Position numbers and translations under genes: made by a program. A model generated the notes under the pieces. It worked only from the letters and a program-made list of their open reading frames with translations. It was not told the origin of the DNA and ran no database searches. This document shows positions 21,340-32,876 of a DNA stretch of 64,000 bases, one piece after another (position 1 is the stretch's first letter; each line of letters begins with the position of its first letter). The DNA lies in the NCBI GenBank assembly GCA_037074705.1, contig CM073593.1, forward strand, positions 21,479,001 through 21,543,000. Direction: 5' to 3'. The DNA is from Zhengitettix transpicula (taxonomy: Eukaryota > Arthropoda > Insecta > Orthoptera > Tetrigidae).

Positions 21340-22060
21340 GAACTGCATCTACGAGCTCGACGAGCCAAGCTGATAAGAAAGACGTCAGTAATCCTGAACA
21401 TAAGACAAGCACTAATCCAACCAAGAAAACAAAACAAAACATTCAGGATCATAAATATAAGGCGCTTAGTCAATCATTAGGTCCACTAAAAATATTATAT
21501 GAAGAAGAAACCAGTGCTCCACCTATCCCTTTTGAACAGTTAAAGACTCTTATACTAAATGATACGGACTCAAAGAACCCAAGAAATATTATTAGAGATT
21601 ACCAAATATCCTCTACATCATTCATAAATGTATTGCATTCTTTGTACCCACACTTAAATGATAAAACGGCAAAAAGTAGAATAAAAAGGCTCGTAAATTT
21701 AGTTAAGAAACAAGAGAGTGAGACATATTCAGAAGCAGACGCATCTTCCTAATAAAAATAAACTGTAACTACAGTACAGTGGAATTTGCAACAGTCACAA
21801 CTTCAAATAAGTTAATATAATTAATTATACTATTATTATGATAAATATTTAACAAATGTGAATTGTTAAATGTAAATGTAAGAAACCCACATTTTGAAAT
21901 GTATAATTAATTTTTGAAACTGTTAAATTGTATGTATAGTATTGGAATCAATGTGAATCGCAGCATACTTACGTAAACAAGCACTATTTGTAATTTATTT
22001 ATGGGTCGCCAATGACCAAGTTGTTAACGCGACCATTATAAACTTTTAATTTAAAAAAAA
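21340..22060 (+). mobile_element. Retroposed insertion inside Helitron copy 1
   Basis: Comparison with copies 2 and 3 shows that this 721-base block is extra. It starts abruptly inside an open frame, ends in a run of eight A, and is bounded by TACTTTTT on both sides. These are signs of LINE-type reverse transcription with 5' truncation. Its last 60 bases (GGGTCGCCAATGACCA at 22002-22017 and ACGCGACC soon after) also occur at about 25471-25530, so it shares a 3' tail with another element. Confidence 0.65.
21342..21752 (+). CDS. Open C-terminal tail of 136 codons in the nested insertion
   Basis: The frame is open from the first bases of the insertion to TAA at 21750-21752, without a start codon, as expected from 5' truncation. 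The predicted tail begins Ser/Thr-rich, has a Lys-rich stretch (NPTKKTKQN), then FEQLKTLILNDT, YQISSTSFINVLHSLYPHL and a basic helix TAKSRIKRLVNLVKK, and ends acidic. The LYPHL...KSRIKR pattern reminds me of small gag-like or transposon-associated insect proteins, but I cannot name a family. It has no internal stop over 136 codons, which suggests a young insertion. It could be a retrotransposon ORF1 end or a retrocopy of a host mRNA. Confidence 0.4.
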   Translation, partial: TASTSSTSQADKKDVSNPEHKTSTNPTKKTKQNIQDHKYKALSQSLGPLKILYEEETSAPPIPFEQLKTLILNDTDSKNPRNIIRDYQISSTSFINVLHSLYPHLNDKTAKSRIKRLVNLVKKQESETYSEADASS

Positions 22061-22118
22061 TACTTTTTCGGGTTTATATAAATAAGTACACGGACAACGC
22101 CGGACACCCAGCTAGTAA

Positions 22119-22347
22119 CATATAATGACCAAGGAGTCAGTTAAGAATTAATTATAAACAAAAAAATTCCTTGCACAAAGGTATATTAACAAAAGCTTGT
22201 AAATTGTTATTTGTAGTCCACACTTTGATACGGTTCACGGATTGTGGGTGAAACGTACTTTTATAGATGTTTTAGTTAATATATATATATGCAAGCTATT
22301 TTTGTTTATAAATATTTATTAACTGACTCCTTGGTCGTCATATATTC
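22119..22347. mobile_element. MITE with GACCAAGGAGTCAG ends
   Basis: The inverted ends read GACCAAGGAGTCAGTTAA (left) and TTAACTGACTCCTTGGTC (right) and continue inward with TTATAAACAAAAA on the left mirrored by TTTTTGTTTATAA. The centre contains GGGTGAAACGTAC (about 22247-22259), another GAAACGT motif. It sits 3 bases after the 3' end of Helitron copy 1. The ends share GAGTCAG with the other foldback family. Confidence 0.72.
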
Positions 22348-25262
22348 TTAGGATTCATTTATGTTATTTTAAGATGTTTTTTTTAAAAAAAAAGTAGTGT
22401 GCCATAGAGATCAATTCAATAATTAATCAAGCTTTAAATTACACTATAATGAGTGCTCTTTGTATTCAGAAGAACCCGTGGCGGAAAAAAGAGATTCTTA
22501 TAACAAATAGACCAATACAGAGCAGATATATTTCTACATGAAATGCCATTTCCGTAACTAATCCATTATCCCCATTTCAATCGGCAAGGCAACGTGCTAA
22601 AGACCGAGACCGGATGCTACACAAGACGTATTCTTTTAAGAGAAAGAAAAACCAGTTTCCCCGAGTGGAAACAATGGATAAGATACAGTCTGAACCGGGA
22701 AAGGTGGCAGCAAACCAGGGCTATAATTTGTCTTCAATTACTGCTTTCTTCACGGAGCAAAAGTATTGCATAATTTGACAGATAACATGAGTAATTGTTC
22801 GTTAACGATTAAACTACGTTTTGATTTGTAATCTTCCGTATCGTCTCATTTATACTTTACGAGCATAAGAGAGGTAATGCTTTTCGCTGCAATATCTGCA
22901 AACGACATACAAAAGCACGGTTGATTTACAGTAGTAATAACGTATTTCACAAACACAGGCCAGCAAACAAATAAGGGCATGTAGTAAACGGTGTGGCTGG
23001 TATTGTGTGAGTCGAGATTGACTGTCTGTCGTGGAACCATACAGTTGACGCACCTCAGGCATAAACATTCATCAAAGACATAAATAAATACGACCCACTG
23101 TGACAGAAGCTTTAGTGATGACGTACCTCGGCGAATATAAATCTGAGAAAATGAGCATCGATATCACGAACCGCATAAAAGAGTTATTTGGTCAAAAATA
23201 ATCTAACAGTATAACCGCCGTAAGAGAAATATTCATACAATGGCGATTAGTCGTTTCTTTCTGTATAGAATGGAACAGGTTCGGAATTAAAGGTGCCAAT
23301 TAAATGTCCCAAAGGTCTGAAAGGTATTAGGATTGTAGACAAAAAGGATTCTTTTTAATAGAATGAGTCTATAAAAATAAAGTAATACTTTGGTATGTAC
23401 ATGGATAACAGAATTTCTGACAAAATGGCGTATATGCCAAAACATTATTCAAACTGCTTGGGAGCAGTGTTTTTTTTCCGCTTTACACAAACGAGTTTTC
23501 TCTGAAGCGGTAAATTACTTAGAGACTGCCTTATATTATCAACCACCACCATGAGAAAACGTAAAACTTAAATTTTAAGATGAAAATTAAATTAGTTGCA
23601 TTCCTTATTTTACACCGATCATTGAATCAACTAACGTGCAGACTGTTTATATAGCCTTTATTAATTTATGACTTTCATTTCATTCTTTGTTGAATTTGGA
23701 CTGAAATTGGCCAAAAATAATAATTTGTACATATTTTATCAGCCAATGTTCATAATGATCTTAATTCTACTCTTCTTAATCCTACTCCTCTTAATCCTAC
23801 TCCTCAGTACGTCTCTAAAAATATTGTAGGTCTCTACAACACAGATTTTCACCAGATCTCGTACTCTGTGTAGACGCCTATATGTCGCCCATAATAACCA
23901 GTTAAATAAAAAAACCAAACAATTGTTGACGGTTTTATCGTTTTACAGATACAGCAAACACGTAACAAACACTGTAAACCGCAAAAAAAAACCTGAACAA
24001 TGCGTTATAATTAAGTGGTTAAAAGAAAAAAATAGATCTCAAGATTCGTAAGACAAATCTTTGTTCGAAAAATTAATCCTAACGTTTAGAACGCTCAAAT
24101 TATTTTCACCGTTTGTATTTAATAGTTTTAGTTCGAAATTGTGATAGGGTCGATTCATGATCCAATGCACGATTTTTGGTAGAAAAATATAACACAATTC
24201 TTCTTTCTCATCATGCTGTGAATTTTGAACACAGTGGAAAAGGATCCAGTTCGTCGTTCTGAAGACAAGGACTCACTGACGTCAGATTAACGCTGATAAT
24301 TTTCAATTTTGCTTCTCAATCCTGTATAACTTTATACATGGAAAGGCCACACATTCAAGAAAATAATTTTCCTACGTCCACCTATGAATTAAAAGTTACT
24401 GGAAAATAAGGGTGACAACCGCTGAGTTTATTATTTTATTTAAAGTTATTTCGAACGAAATTTTTTTATTTTTAACGGGGTCCCATTCATTCCTCTCCTG
24501 TCATGAAGACTACTCATGCCATAAAAATGGTCGAAATAAATGTTATCCCGTTTGATTGGATGAATATTTCTCTTATATTTCTTTCAAACTAGATTTGCAA
24601 TTTGATATTTTTACTAGACGATATTTATTAACCAATGAAGCCACGCATGGAAACATCAAAATGAAGATATTAAATGTGAACTTTTAGTCAATAAAAAAAA
24701 ATAAACTCCTGGACTAAGGCTTAAATTAGCGTATTATCTGATAGATTGACGTTATAGGAATACAAAATCTGATTTGATATATTTATTTGATTTTTTTTGT
24801 TTCCTAAATTGCCATTCAAAGAAAAAACTAATCGAAGTAAAATATTTTACCGGGGTAAGACCATTCAAACTTATTATGAGACTAATTTTGATAATAAAAG
24901 AGTTACTAACCATTTCAAAGTCTAATTATTACGGGAATGGTAAAGAAATCAGTGTAAAAAATTGAGAAAAAAAATTATGACGTTCCTTTTTTTATTGACT
25001 ATTGTATCTGGTTCATATGACTGTCCCAAAAGTGACTTTAAATTCGCGAAAAAAAACCTGAGAAATCACCATCATATTTTTGGTTTAATTTCACAAAGTA
25101 ATGTTATTGCAGTTACGAAAGTAATTTTTATCAATTTCATGAAATTAAATCATATTCAGGTCTCTGAAAGTAACTTTGCCCAAAATTTGTAAATCTCTCA
25201 CACGCAATAAGTGTGGGGAATTGTTAATGCAGTAAACCACTAACTAATCCCCATATACTATT
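22348..25262. other. AT-rich spacer with one short tandem repeat
   Basis: 23766-23805 repeats a 15-base unit (CTACTCCTCTTAATC) about 2.7 times. 24285-24292 holds a TGACGTCA palindrome. Nothing else is recognised; small open frames here are within chance. Confidence 0.45.
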
Positions 25263-25535
25263 CTATTGCAGCAGGTACAACAACATCAGAAGACATACAT
25301 TAGCAAAACACCACAACGCAGCCCTCTGTACTTCAACGACAGCTTCCTTGGACATCATCAAATTTATCGACGAAGCAAACATACGTGAACAAATATAGAA
25401 ACCCGATTGAAATTAATGTTAAGAATGGATGTAAAGAGTAACGCTATGTAATCTATGGTAAATAACATACGGGTCGCCAATGACCACGATGTCGACGCGA
25501 CCGTTATAAACATTTATTAAAAATAAAAATAAGTG
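25263..25535 (+). mobile_element. Probable LINE 3' end fragment
   Basis: 25275-25400 has an open frame ending SLDIIKFIDEANIREQI and a TAG, which looks like the tail of a LINE ORF. After about 70 bases, GGGTCGCCAATGACCA and GACGCGACCGTTATAAAC (25471-25512) match the 3' tail of the retroposed insertion at 21340-22060. An A-rich end (TTAAAAATAAAAATAAG) follows. Assignment to a clade was not possible. Confidence 0.4.
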
Positions 25536-25665
25536 TCAAGTTTGCAATGAAATGTTACTCAATTCCATTATGTAAGATCGGTTGAAGCTGTCTGCGAGTG
25601 CTATTCTCTCACAGGCATGTTCTCTCGTAGGCAGAACCTTGTAGGGGAGACGAAGCGGCTACCTT

Positions 25666-26132
25666 TGGGGATGCCTTTTCCTCTCTCCGTTTTTGAACTA
25701 AGGTTTCCACAAGCCGAGGCACCTCGGCCTGTTTTGAGAGGTGTATGTTCCGAGGTCACAGACGTTGGGCATACGGTAAGAGTTGTCTGCTATTCCCATT
25801 GGAATAATCGGGCAGCTGGCTCCTAAAATGGTCGAGGCACGGAGAAGAGAATGCTGCGTCTCCACAGCAAACTCCTCTCCCGCTATCGGAAGGGCGTGGG
25901 ACAAGTACCCAATGCCCGACCTATCTGATGCAGGTTTTTGTAGAGTTTATCCTGCATTACCTTTAGGTGAATGCCGGGTAGGACCCTTAAAATATAGCCC
26001 GGGGGCCCTAGTTAACCCTTGGCTACCTTCGTCTACCCTTCCGCATCCCCCCTTTCAAATCCCTTCTTATGCCATCAAAGCGGAGTTGCCACCATGTGGA
26101 TTACCCTCATGTAGCCTGTTACCTAAAAAAAA
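25666..26132 (+). mobile_element. Family C retroposon-like repeat, copy 1 (longest)
   Basis: This is a GC-richer repeat present five times in the window. Copies share the order TTTTGAACTAAGG, GAGAGGTGTATGTTCC, GGTCGAGG, CCCGCTATCGGAAGGGCG, TACCCAATGCCCGACC, GATGCAGGTTTT, CCGGGTAGGA, TTAACCCTTGGCTACCTTC, CTTCCGCATCCCC and GTGGATTACCCTCATGTAGC. This copy ends CCTAAAAAAAA. Three copies (1, 4 and 5) stop at this same 3' end while 5' starts differ, which is the pattern of 5'-truncated retroposition. A plus frame of 170 codons (25783-26295) spans this copy, but other copies are interrupted, so coding is doubtful. Confidence 0.7.
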
Positions 26133-29100
26133 TTATTATGTAATATCGTGCTACTTGTTTTTCGATGTAATTGTCTGCGATCACAATGTAATAAAGTTGA
26201 ATTCCCGTGGTGAGGATCCAATGTACAATTCTTTGGTGAATACTCGACACTGGCGTAGTATATTATTCAATGTATATAGTTCCAGGTGCAGGTGAATAGC
26301 GGCTACAGGCTACTAAATTAGATTAACAAGATAAATTATTTCGGAGAATGAGTTCGGAGGAACTTGCCCTCAGTCTGCGGGATCGGAAACTTCACCTCAC
26401 TGTTACGGTGTTGGGTTGCGGTCTGGCAGGTGTGAGTCCTAACAAATTACCAAGTAATTAAAATGACTCCGACGCGGCATGTTTATGGCATTGGTTAATA
26501 TGGCAGCTTTCACTCAGGCAACAGCTGTTTCGTTGTCGGTTGCTGACAATTTACGGCGCCACGGTTCGTCGTAAGTCAATACGAGTCCAAACAAACCAGG
26601 TTGTCTCCACGGGCGGTTTCATTACCAGTCTTCGTTAAGCAGAGTAATTTAACGGATATTCCTTCTTACCGCCACACGCAACCCAATTAGTAAGATGCTC
26701 GTTCGCGCCTACTCGTAAATAAGTGTTACATCATTACTCATGCGATCACTACCTCTGGGGGGGCCATTGGGGGTAGAGGGTGGTGGGATGCGGAGATATA
26801 TGTCGGGTAATGTGTAAATAATGCGTCTAAATGTCGTCATTAGCGCGAAGCTCTTAGCGATACTGCTTGACGAATGTATTTTGTTTTCGTAGCACTCAAT
26901 TTCATTCCTCGCAGGACTGAGTTGCGTAGGTTTGTTCCTCAAGTGTGCATTTAAGTTGGTCTCTAATGCTCATGCTCCACCCACATTTCAAATACACCTT
27001 GCATTCTCGGCCAGTCTTGACGCAGTTTCTCCCTTTCCTCCTCCACCAACAGAGAACTTATTCCCCATCAACACTACCCGTATTGTTCCAAAAAATGCTG
27101 CCATGGACTTATCGAATAAAAAAAAAATCCTCTCCGTCTGTCACGACACTACTAATTGTTCTATCCGTCGAACGGTTTCACAGAAATTATTGGGGGCCTG
27201 ACAGCAGGAAAATGTTGAGTTCATAAATGACTCTTCATTACCATAACTTATTTTCGATTCTAGAATTTCGATCAAGCTGCTTAACAGACTGAAGACAAAG
27301 TGAAAACTGAGGAAAATGAAGAATAATACGGCTTAGATCACTTGGGTTGATCCTTACACATGAAAATAGAATGGAAAGAATGGTCTAGAACTTAATGACG
27401 TCACGTACTTGTACGTATAACTGAAGAAATCGCTAGTCGTTTCCAAAGAAGGTGCATAGTCGTACACTGCCCTGAAATTGTAGTGGGGGGCTCAGTTTAA
27501 CACGAAATTTGTGACGGTAACTTGGTAGTTTCCGTACTATTCTACAAATATTCACGCAGTTCAGGATATGCTGTACGTGAAAAATATCATCCGTAAAAAT
27601 TAAGAGATGATAAGTACAGTGCGTGGTAAAAATACCTTACCGCTGTCTGTATATCATGTTCGTAAAACATAATTAGTTTTTTTCAAGAAGAATAGTAGCT
27701 TCACGTGAACTTTCTTCCCAAGGAGAGTTGCCCCTGATGACAATATTCCCCTCCATCTTCTCCTTTCTCCTACTGCGCATCTCACTCGCATCCTGCCGCT
27801 ATTCGAAGACTTGATAATAATTGCTTAATCATCCAATACTATCTTTAATCCCTTACTTAAAATATTATTGTGAGAGGGTATCTGTTTTCATATTTCTATA
27901 AGGAAGTGTAGGATGATCAACAGAAGCTAACGAATTGAAAAATTAACTTACCTAAGTATTGAGACAAAAACTATAATTTAGAAAATAAATATGTATTTAA
28001 AACACGGATAAAAGTATAATTACCACAATTGTAATCAGTTCCACAGAATTCATCTACGAATATCGTTTAGTAAATGATTTAGCAAACTTTGTGTCGTATG
28101 GAAATTTTTTTATAATACTTCAAACCCATTGTAATCCTATGAAGTACTGGAAAGAGGACACAACTTTGAGTTAATTTTTATGTTATTAAATTTTCATTCA
28201 TTTATAATTATGTTGTTGTGAGATTACTATAGATAATAATTTTAAATAAAGAATAAAATATAGCCAAAAACAGTCAGAAAAAATGTATTCACTGAATTAA
28301 TTATGGTATATTAAAAATTAACAACTTGGAGTTTGCAATAAAAATTACAGAAAAACACAACGGTTTTTCCCTATATTTGTTACATATTGGAAAGAAATAC
28401 GTCCATACTTATTCCAAATATCTTAAATACCAAAAGAATTTAGTGAATTTACGTATAATGCATAATTAAGATATTCGTAAATAATTTCCGCGGCCGAAAA
28501 AGGTTATAATTATTCTGTAAGTAAGAGAGATGTTAAAGTCCACATGGAGAAGTGACTCAAGCAATTGATTTCGAAAGCTAATAATTAATCTGACAATTGG
28601 CTCATTATTCGTGAGACGAATGCCTAGCACATGACAGCGTGGCAAGATATGTTGTAAATACTTTGTAATTTTTATACAAATAACATAGGAATAAGGCTTA
28701 GGATAAATCCGAAAGCTCCTGTTTATATTATTTGAGGACTAATAAAGGTTTTTAAATTTATTCTTAATTTTATCAAAAAGTCTTTATCCTTCATTTCTAC
28801 AAGAAAAATTCACTTGTCAAAACTCGTAGGTTTCCAATTAAACTGTTGACGTTTATTTCAAAACAAGTTCCATTTTTTATTGTCTATAAGTTTTTTGTTA
28901 TTGTTGTTTTTATCAATTGTTACGATGTATTTATTATCAATTGATATTAATATTTGAGATTTAAGAACACAGTAGATAATTGTAATGGACAAAAACTCAG
29001 ACAAGGTAATTAATACAAACTGAACAAGGTAGTAACACTACGTTTCATTCCTAATTTGGGATTTATTTATTGTATTTAATATGGTTGAGAAACCGGAAAA

Positions 29101-30315
29101 AAAATAAAAGTTTGATTTGAGATAAGAATTATTATATTTAATTAAACTGGAAATAGGAATCAATTGCAGTCTCAGATTTTATTTTTAATATGTAAACATT
29201 AATGTTCATATACGTCGTCCGGCAGACGATTACGATAACTATTTAAATCACCTGTTAATTAAATTTATGTAATATAATTCAAATTAAATGTAAGAATGGA
29301 ATTAAATATTTATGGGGAATTATGTCCCAGTTTTCCTGAACCGGATTTCCACCGTTAGCAATAAATTTGTGAATGATGATAAAATATTCTGAGTGTATTT
29401 CTATTCAATTGTTTCAACCACAGCGGCTCCTTTTTTGTTTTCAAATGTAATGTATGTAACGTCATACATTTACAATATTGCATTAGAAGCGCGGTACGTA
29501 ATATTACCGCAGGTTATGATCAAAATAATGCCACTTATTTCCCTTCTTTCTTACTGAGAATACAGAATGCCGCGTAGTTGAAAGCTGGACAAAACTATCG
29601 TTTCTACTACCAATGGGAGAATGATCAATTACAGACGTACAGGAACGCGAAGAAAGAAACGGTTCAAGGCTAAATTGCAAATTACAAATTATTATCAAAT
29701 CTAAATCAACCCATAATGTAGTACTTCCACGAACTGTGAAGCAAGAACTGTCCCTTGTGAATCTCTCGTGCTATGTTATTAGGTACCATTGAATAAGACC
29801 TTCCAGCGAGATTGGAGAACATTGTGTATTACTACAGTCTCTCTCAACATTTGCACAATTTGCAGCCGTTTTAATCGTAGGCAGAATTACTGTGTTCAAA
29901 TTGCTAACAGGGCTATTGTGTTTCTCAGACATATATCCAATTTCTTTGTAATGTACTGAAATTCACTAGTATATAAATTATAGATTGGCAATATTTTATA
30001 GGCCATGAAATTTGTGTCGTCGCCATTACACACATAATTATTTTTAAAATTATGTAACACTGAATCCATTCCTGCAGTAGGCAATCGTCTGTATTTGTAA
30101 AAATTTAACTAACTCGAAAGCATTTATGGAGGTTGACAAACAAGAACCCGAGCAGCTTTCATCATAACCGAGTATGTAAAGATTTGCAGAAGTTCTCCTG
30201 TTCTGGAGATGAGATTGGTTGGCAAAATCACTTAGCTTCAATTTTCCGTGCGTGGTAATAGAATGAATAACCACAGTTTGGTACACATATGTTTAAATAA
30301 ATACGAGGGATGGTT
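26133..30315. other. Spacer with a GC-rich island at about 26340-27200
   Basis: In the island, 26348 starts a 37-codon ATG frame with a donor-like GCAG|GTGTGAGT at 26430. 26500 starts a second short ATG frame ending at GTAAGT. Either could be a first exon of an unseen gene, but both are short. 27395-27402 is a TGACGTCA. 27540-30315 is AT-rich. The minus frame 29507-29962 (152 codons with one TAG, acceptor-like TTTCAG at its start) has no recognisable domain. Confidence 0.35.
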
Positions 30316-30735
30316 GGGGATGCCTTATGCTCTCTCTGGTTTTTTGAACTAAGGTTCCCACATGCCGAGGCATCTCAGCCTGTTTTGAGAGGTGTATGTT
30401 CCGGAGTCGCAGACCTTGGGCATACGGAAAGAGTCCCCATTGGAACAGTCGACCAACTGCCTCCTAAACTGGTCAAGCCTCGGAGAAGGGAAAGCTGCGA
30501 CCCCACAGCTAACCCCTCTCCCGCTATCTGAAGGGCATGGGAAAAGTACCCAACGCCCGACCTACCTGATGCAGTTTTTTCTAGGGTTTTCCCTGCAACA
30601 TTTTTACGCCAATTCCCGGGTAGGATCCTTAAACCATAGCCCTGGGTCCTATTTAACTCTTGGCTACCTTCCTCTACTCTTCCGCATCCCCGCTTTCTAA
30701 TCCTTTCCTATGCTATTAAAGAGGAGTTGCCAAAA
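30316..30735 (+). mobile_element. Family C repeat, copy 2
   Basis: Starts GGGGATGCC, as copy 1 does, and runs colinear through GAGAGGTGTATGTTCC, CCCAACGCCCGACC and CTTCCGCATCCCC. It stops at GAGTTGCC, before the usual GTGGATTACC tail, so its 3' end is lost. Colinear frames are broken relative to copy 1. Confidence 0.7.
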
Positions 30736-30829
30736 GAATTCAGAAACTAAGCTTTCAAAGCCTGCAGTGAAACATGTACGTTTTGCTCCACATAGTCATC
30801 CAATAGTACCTACAGTAGGTTAATTTTCG

Positions 30830-31160
30830 ACAAGGTCTTCATACCGATTTCGGCATTTGTCGCTTGGTGGTATTAGTTTGAAGATTTCTTCCTGGTATAA
30901 ACCCTGTCCTTACGTGTTTAGCCACGTTTTAGCGAAGTGTTTCACCTCTTGAAACAAATTGTTGGCTTCCTAGGTGCTCCTTCAAGTGAGGTATAATGTG
31001 AAAGTCGCTTGGAGAGTCCGGGCCGTAGTGAAGGTGGTCGATGATGTCCAAGCCAAATTGCTTCAACAGCGTGGTGGTCTTCTGGGCTATACGATGTCAC
31101 GCGTTGTCGTGAGGTAAAATGACGACGCACTTAGAGAGACTTTCACCCTTTTTTTTTTCA
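30830..31160 (-). pseudogene. Decayed mariner transposase, C-terminal half
   Basis: Tc1/mariner transposases cut and paste their own DNA with a DDE/D triad. On the minus strand the frames read SLSKCVVILPHDNA (second catalytic Asp; HDNA ends near 31100), then QKTTTLLKQFGLDIIDH, YGPDSPSDFHIIPHLKEHL (third catalytic Asp in SDFH) and, after a frameshift, YQEEIFKLIPPSDKCRNRY...LVEN with a stop at 30830-30832. This matches mariner transposase order (HDNARPH, YSPDLAPSDFH). There is a TGA after HDNA and the N-terminal DNA-binding half is missing. Terminal repeats were not identified. Confidence 0.78.
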
Positions 31161-32532
31161 TGGTACCAAGCGACTCAGAGCTCCATGGAGTTTCCCAGCT
31201 CCGAACAACTAAACGAATTAAAAAAAAACTACGCGAAAATACAATTAATTTCAATACATTAAATTTTTGTGTGAAAACATGAGGAAAAGAACGACGCATC
31301 ATTATTTAAAACTATAATGTGATTTGTAATATTATTTTTTTAAAAATATCTATTTAATAAATTACGATAAAAATTAGAAGGCACTTGGGGTTTCCGTGAG
31401 ACGGGTAAGCGCTGTTGCCACGTACCGTAATATAGTGCATGCCTGTTACCAGAGCTGCGATCGTTCGGCTACGTTGTTTGTCCTGTAGTTCATTTTAAGC
31501 ACTGTGATTGTTGAAATTAAAGGGCACACCAACGAGGGAAATAACGGTGAAGTGCCTTCTAATTGTAATCGTACTATAATTATATAATAACTTTAATAAA
31601 TTGTAACCATTTAAAAACGATCCCAGTACATCCTGATTAAAAAAAATATTATTAGTGTACATTTGTTTTTTTGCCATTATTAGGCACGAGCTGTGTAGAT
31701 TGCCCTTAAGATAAACACATTGTTCACTACACAAGCTTTTAACGACCACGGAAATTTTACTTCTAAGAAGTAAATCGTAAATTGGTACGGATATCAATCA
31801 AACAGCTTTTCTTAGAAGGATATAATTTCTGAATAGCCTCTATTAATTTTTAGTTTATTAGTTGTTGAAGCGGTGCTATTGTCCGGCGTCTGCGGGAGTG
31901 AATCTGCGTTAATAATTGAGGAGCGCGGCCCTTGAGGACTTCGGCTCATTGCTCTGTCGTTAAGCACCGATGCCTCGCATTGTCCTCGGCAGGTAGTGAC
32001 AATGGCGTCACACTGATGAGTCCCGTGCATCATTCATAGAGCGCCATTATGGGCAACAATGCGGCGTCTCCGAGCGTCGCCTGCTGTTCAAACAAGCTAC
32101 CTGCGCACTGACTTATTAAACGGTCTGTTGTGCCCACAATAGCGCACGAGTGTTTGTTGTCGTGCGGTTGGGTGGGGGTACTTATTAATTGTGTGGCAAC
32201 GACTCCTTGGCCCGCCGGCTATGTGGATATTGTCACGAGCTGGATGGAGCCGGGAGGAAGCCAGTAAGTACGGACCGAGATTGTCGCTTGTAAATTGCTT
32301 GCGAGAAGTGATATCTGTGAAGAGTCTATCCTTTGATGAGCCAGCACAGTCTTGGTCTCGACCGTCTGCGGAGTTTCCATAGTCTGGGATCTTACAGAGT
32401 AAGGCGCATGCCAAATTAAACTCAAATTCGGAGCTAAGTTGGCACCGGCGATTTCCTCTCAGTACTGTCCGCGAATTTCGTGTCCATTATTTTGTTTTCC
32501 AAAAAATGAAACCCGGTAAATTTTGAAAAGTG
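31161..32532. other. Spacer with a GC-rich island at about 31850-32450
   Basis: 31161-31850 is AT-rich. The island has many overlapping openings (up to about 105 codons) on both strands, with no domain. It ends where the LINE fragment begins. Confidence 0.4.
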
Positions 32533-32876
32533 GCGTTGGAGAAGAATCAAAAAAGTATAGTGGATAGTTGTGATAAAATTGATGAGTGTCTGAGAAGAGT
32601 AAAAGAAGAGAGATCCATCTAACTACTCTTTTTAAGACAAAACTATTCTGGATCCAACACATCCTAAGGAGAATTTGTTTACTGCATATCATCGACGGGC
32701 ACTTGGATGAAGTTTCTGGTCGTGGAAGAAGAACAGTGCAGCTGTTAGTCGAATTTAAGACGAAGGTATTAAGTGATGAAAGAAAAGCTAAGGATGGAAA
32801 TTTACGGAACACAGACAGAGCACTAAATAAATACGGAATGTCATATTTCTGCCAGCGAAGAAAACTACACGAATGA
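32533..32876 (+). pseudogene. LINE reverse transcriptase C-terminal fragment
   Basis: The first frame reads ALEKNQKSIVD...CLRRVKEERSI and then stops. After a frameshift, LFWIQHILRRICLLH, then GRGRRTVQLLVEFK and NTDRAL follow. This is the familiar insect LINE ending in which RVKEERNIL is followed by a basic W(I/L)GHILRRNCLL segment, GRRGRRR.QLLDDLK and a W/L-rich tail. The element is decayed and lacks the polymerase domain here. The large antisense frame of 141 codons over the same bases is a shadow. Confidence 0.7.

Larger units (their letters stand above)
20648..22115 (+). mobile_element. Non-autonomous Helitron copy 1 (with nested insertion)
   Basis: The 5' end is TCTATATAATAAAA, preceded by A. 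The 3' end is CCCAGCTAG followed by T, with GGACAACGCCGG just before it: the A|TC...hairpin...CTAG|T layout of Helitrons, which move by rolling-circle replication. Two more copies (40388-41149 plus, 45244-46013 minus) share the whole body apart from the 721-base insertion here. Internal landmarks are ATTTGTATGTATGTATTTAC, then GGTACACATATTCTTC, GTGGGGGTG, CAATATGGCGAC and CTTGACTAAAGA. No Rep or helicase frame is present, so mobilisation would need an autonomous partner elsewhere. Confidence 0.78.

Noticed and set aside
25783..26295. 170-codon plus frame as a host gene
   Set aside because: It falls inside a five-copy repeat, and other copies break the frame.
29507..29962. 152-codon minus frame with one TAG and an acceptor-like TTTCAG
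   Set aside because: By rough estimate, runs of this size are expected by chance several times in a 64-kb AT-rich window, and no family is recognised.
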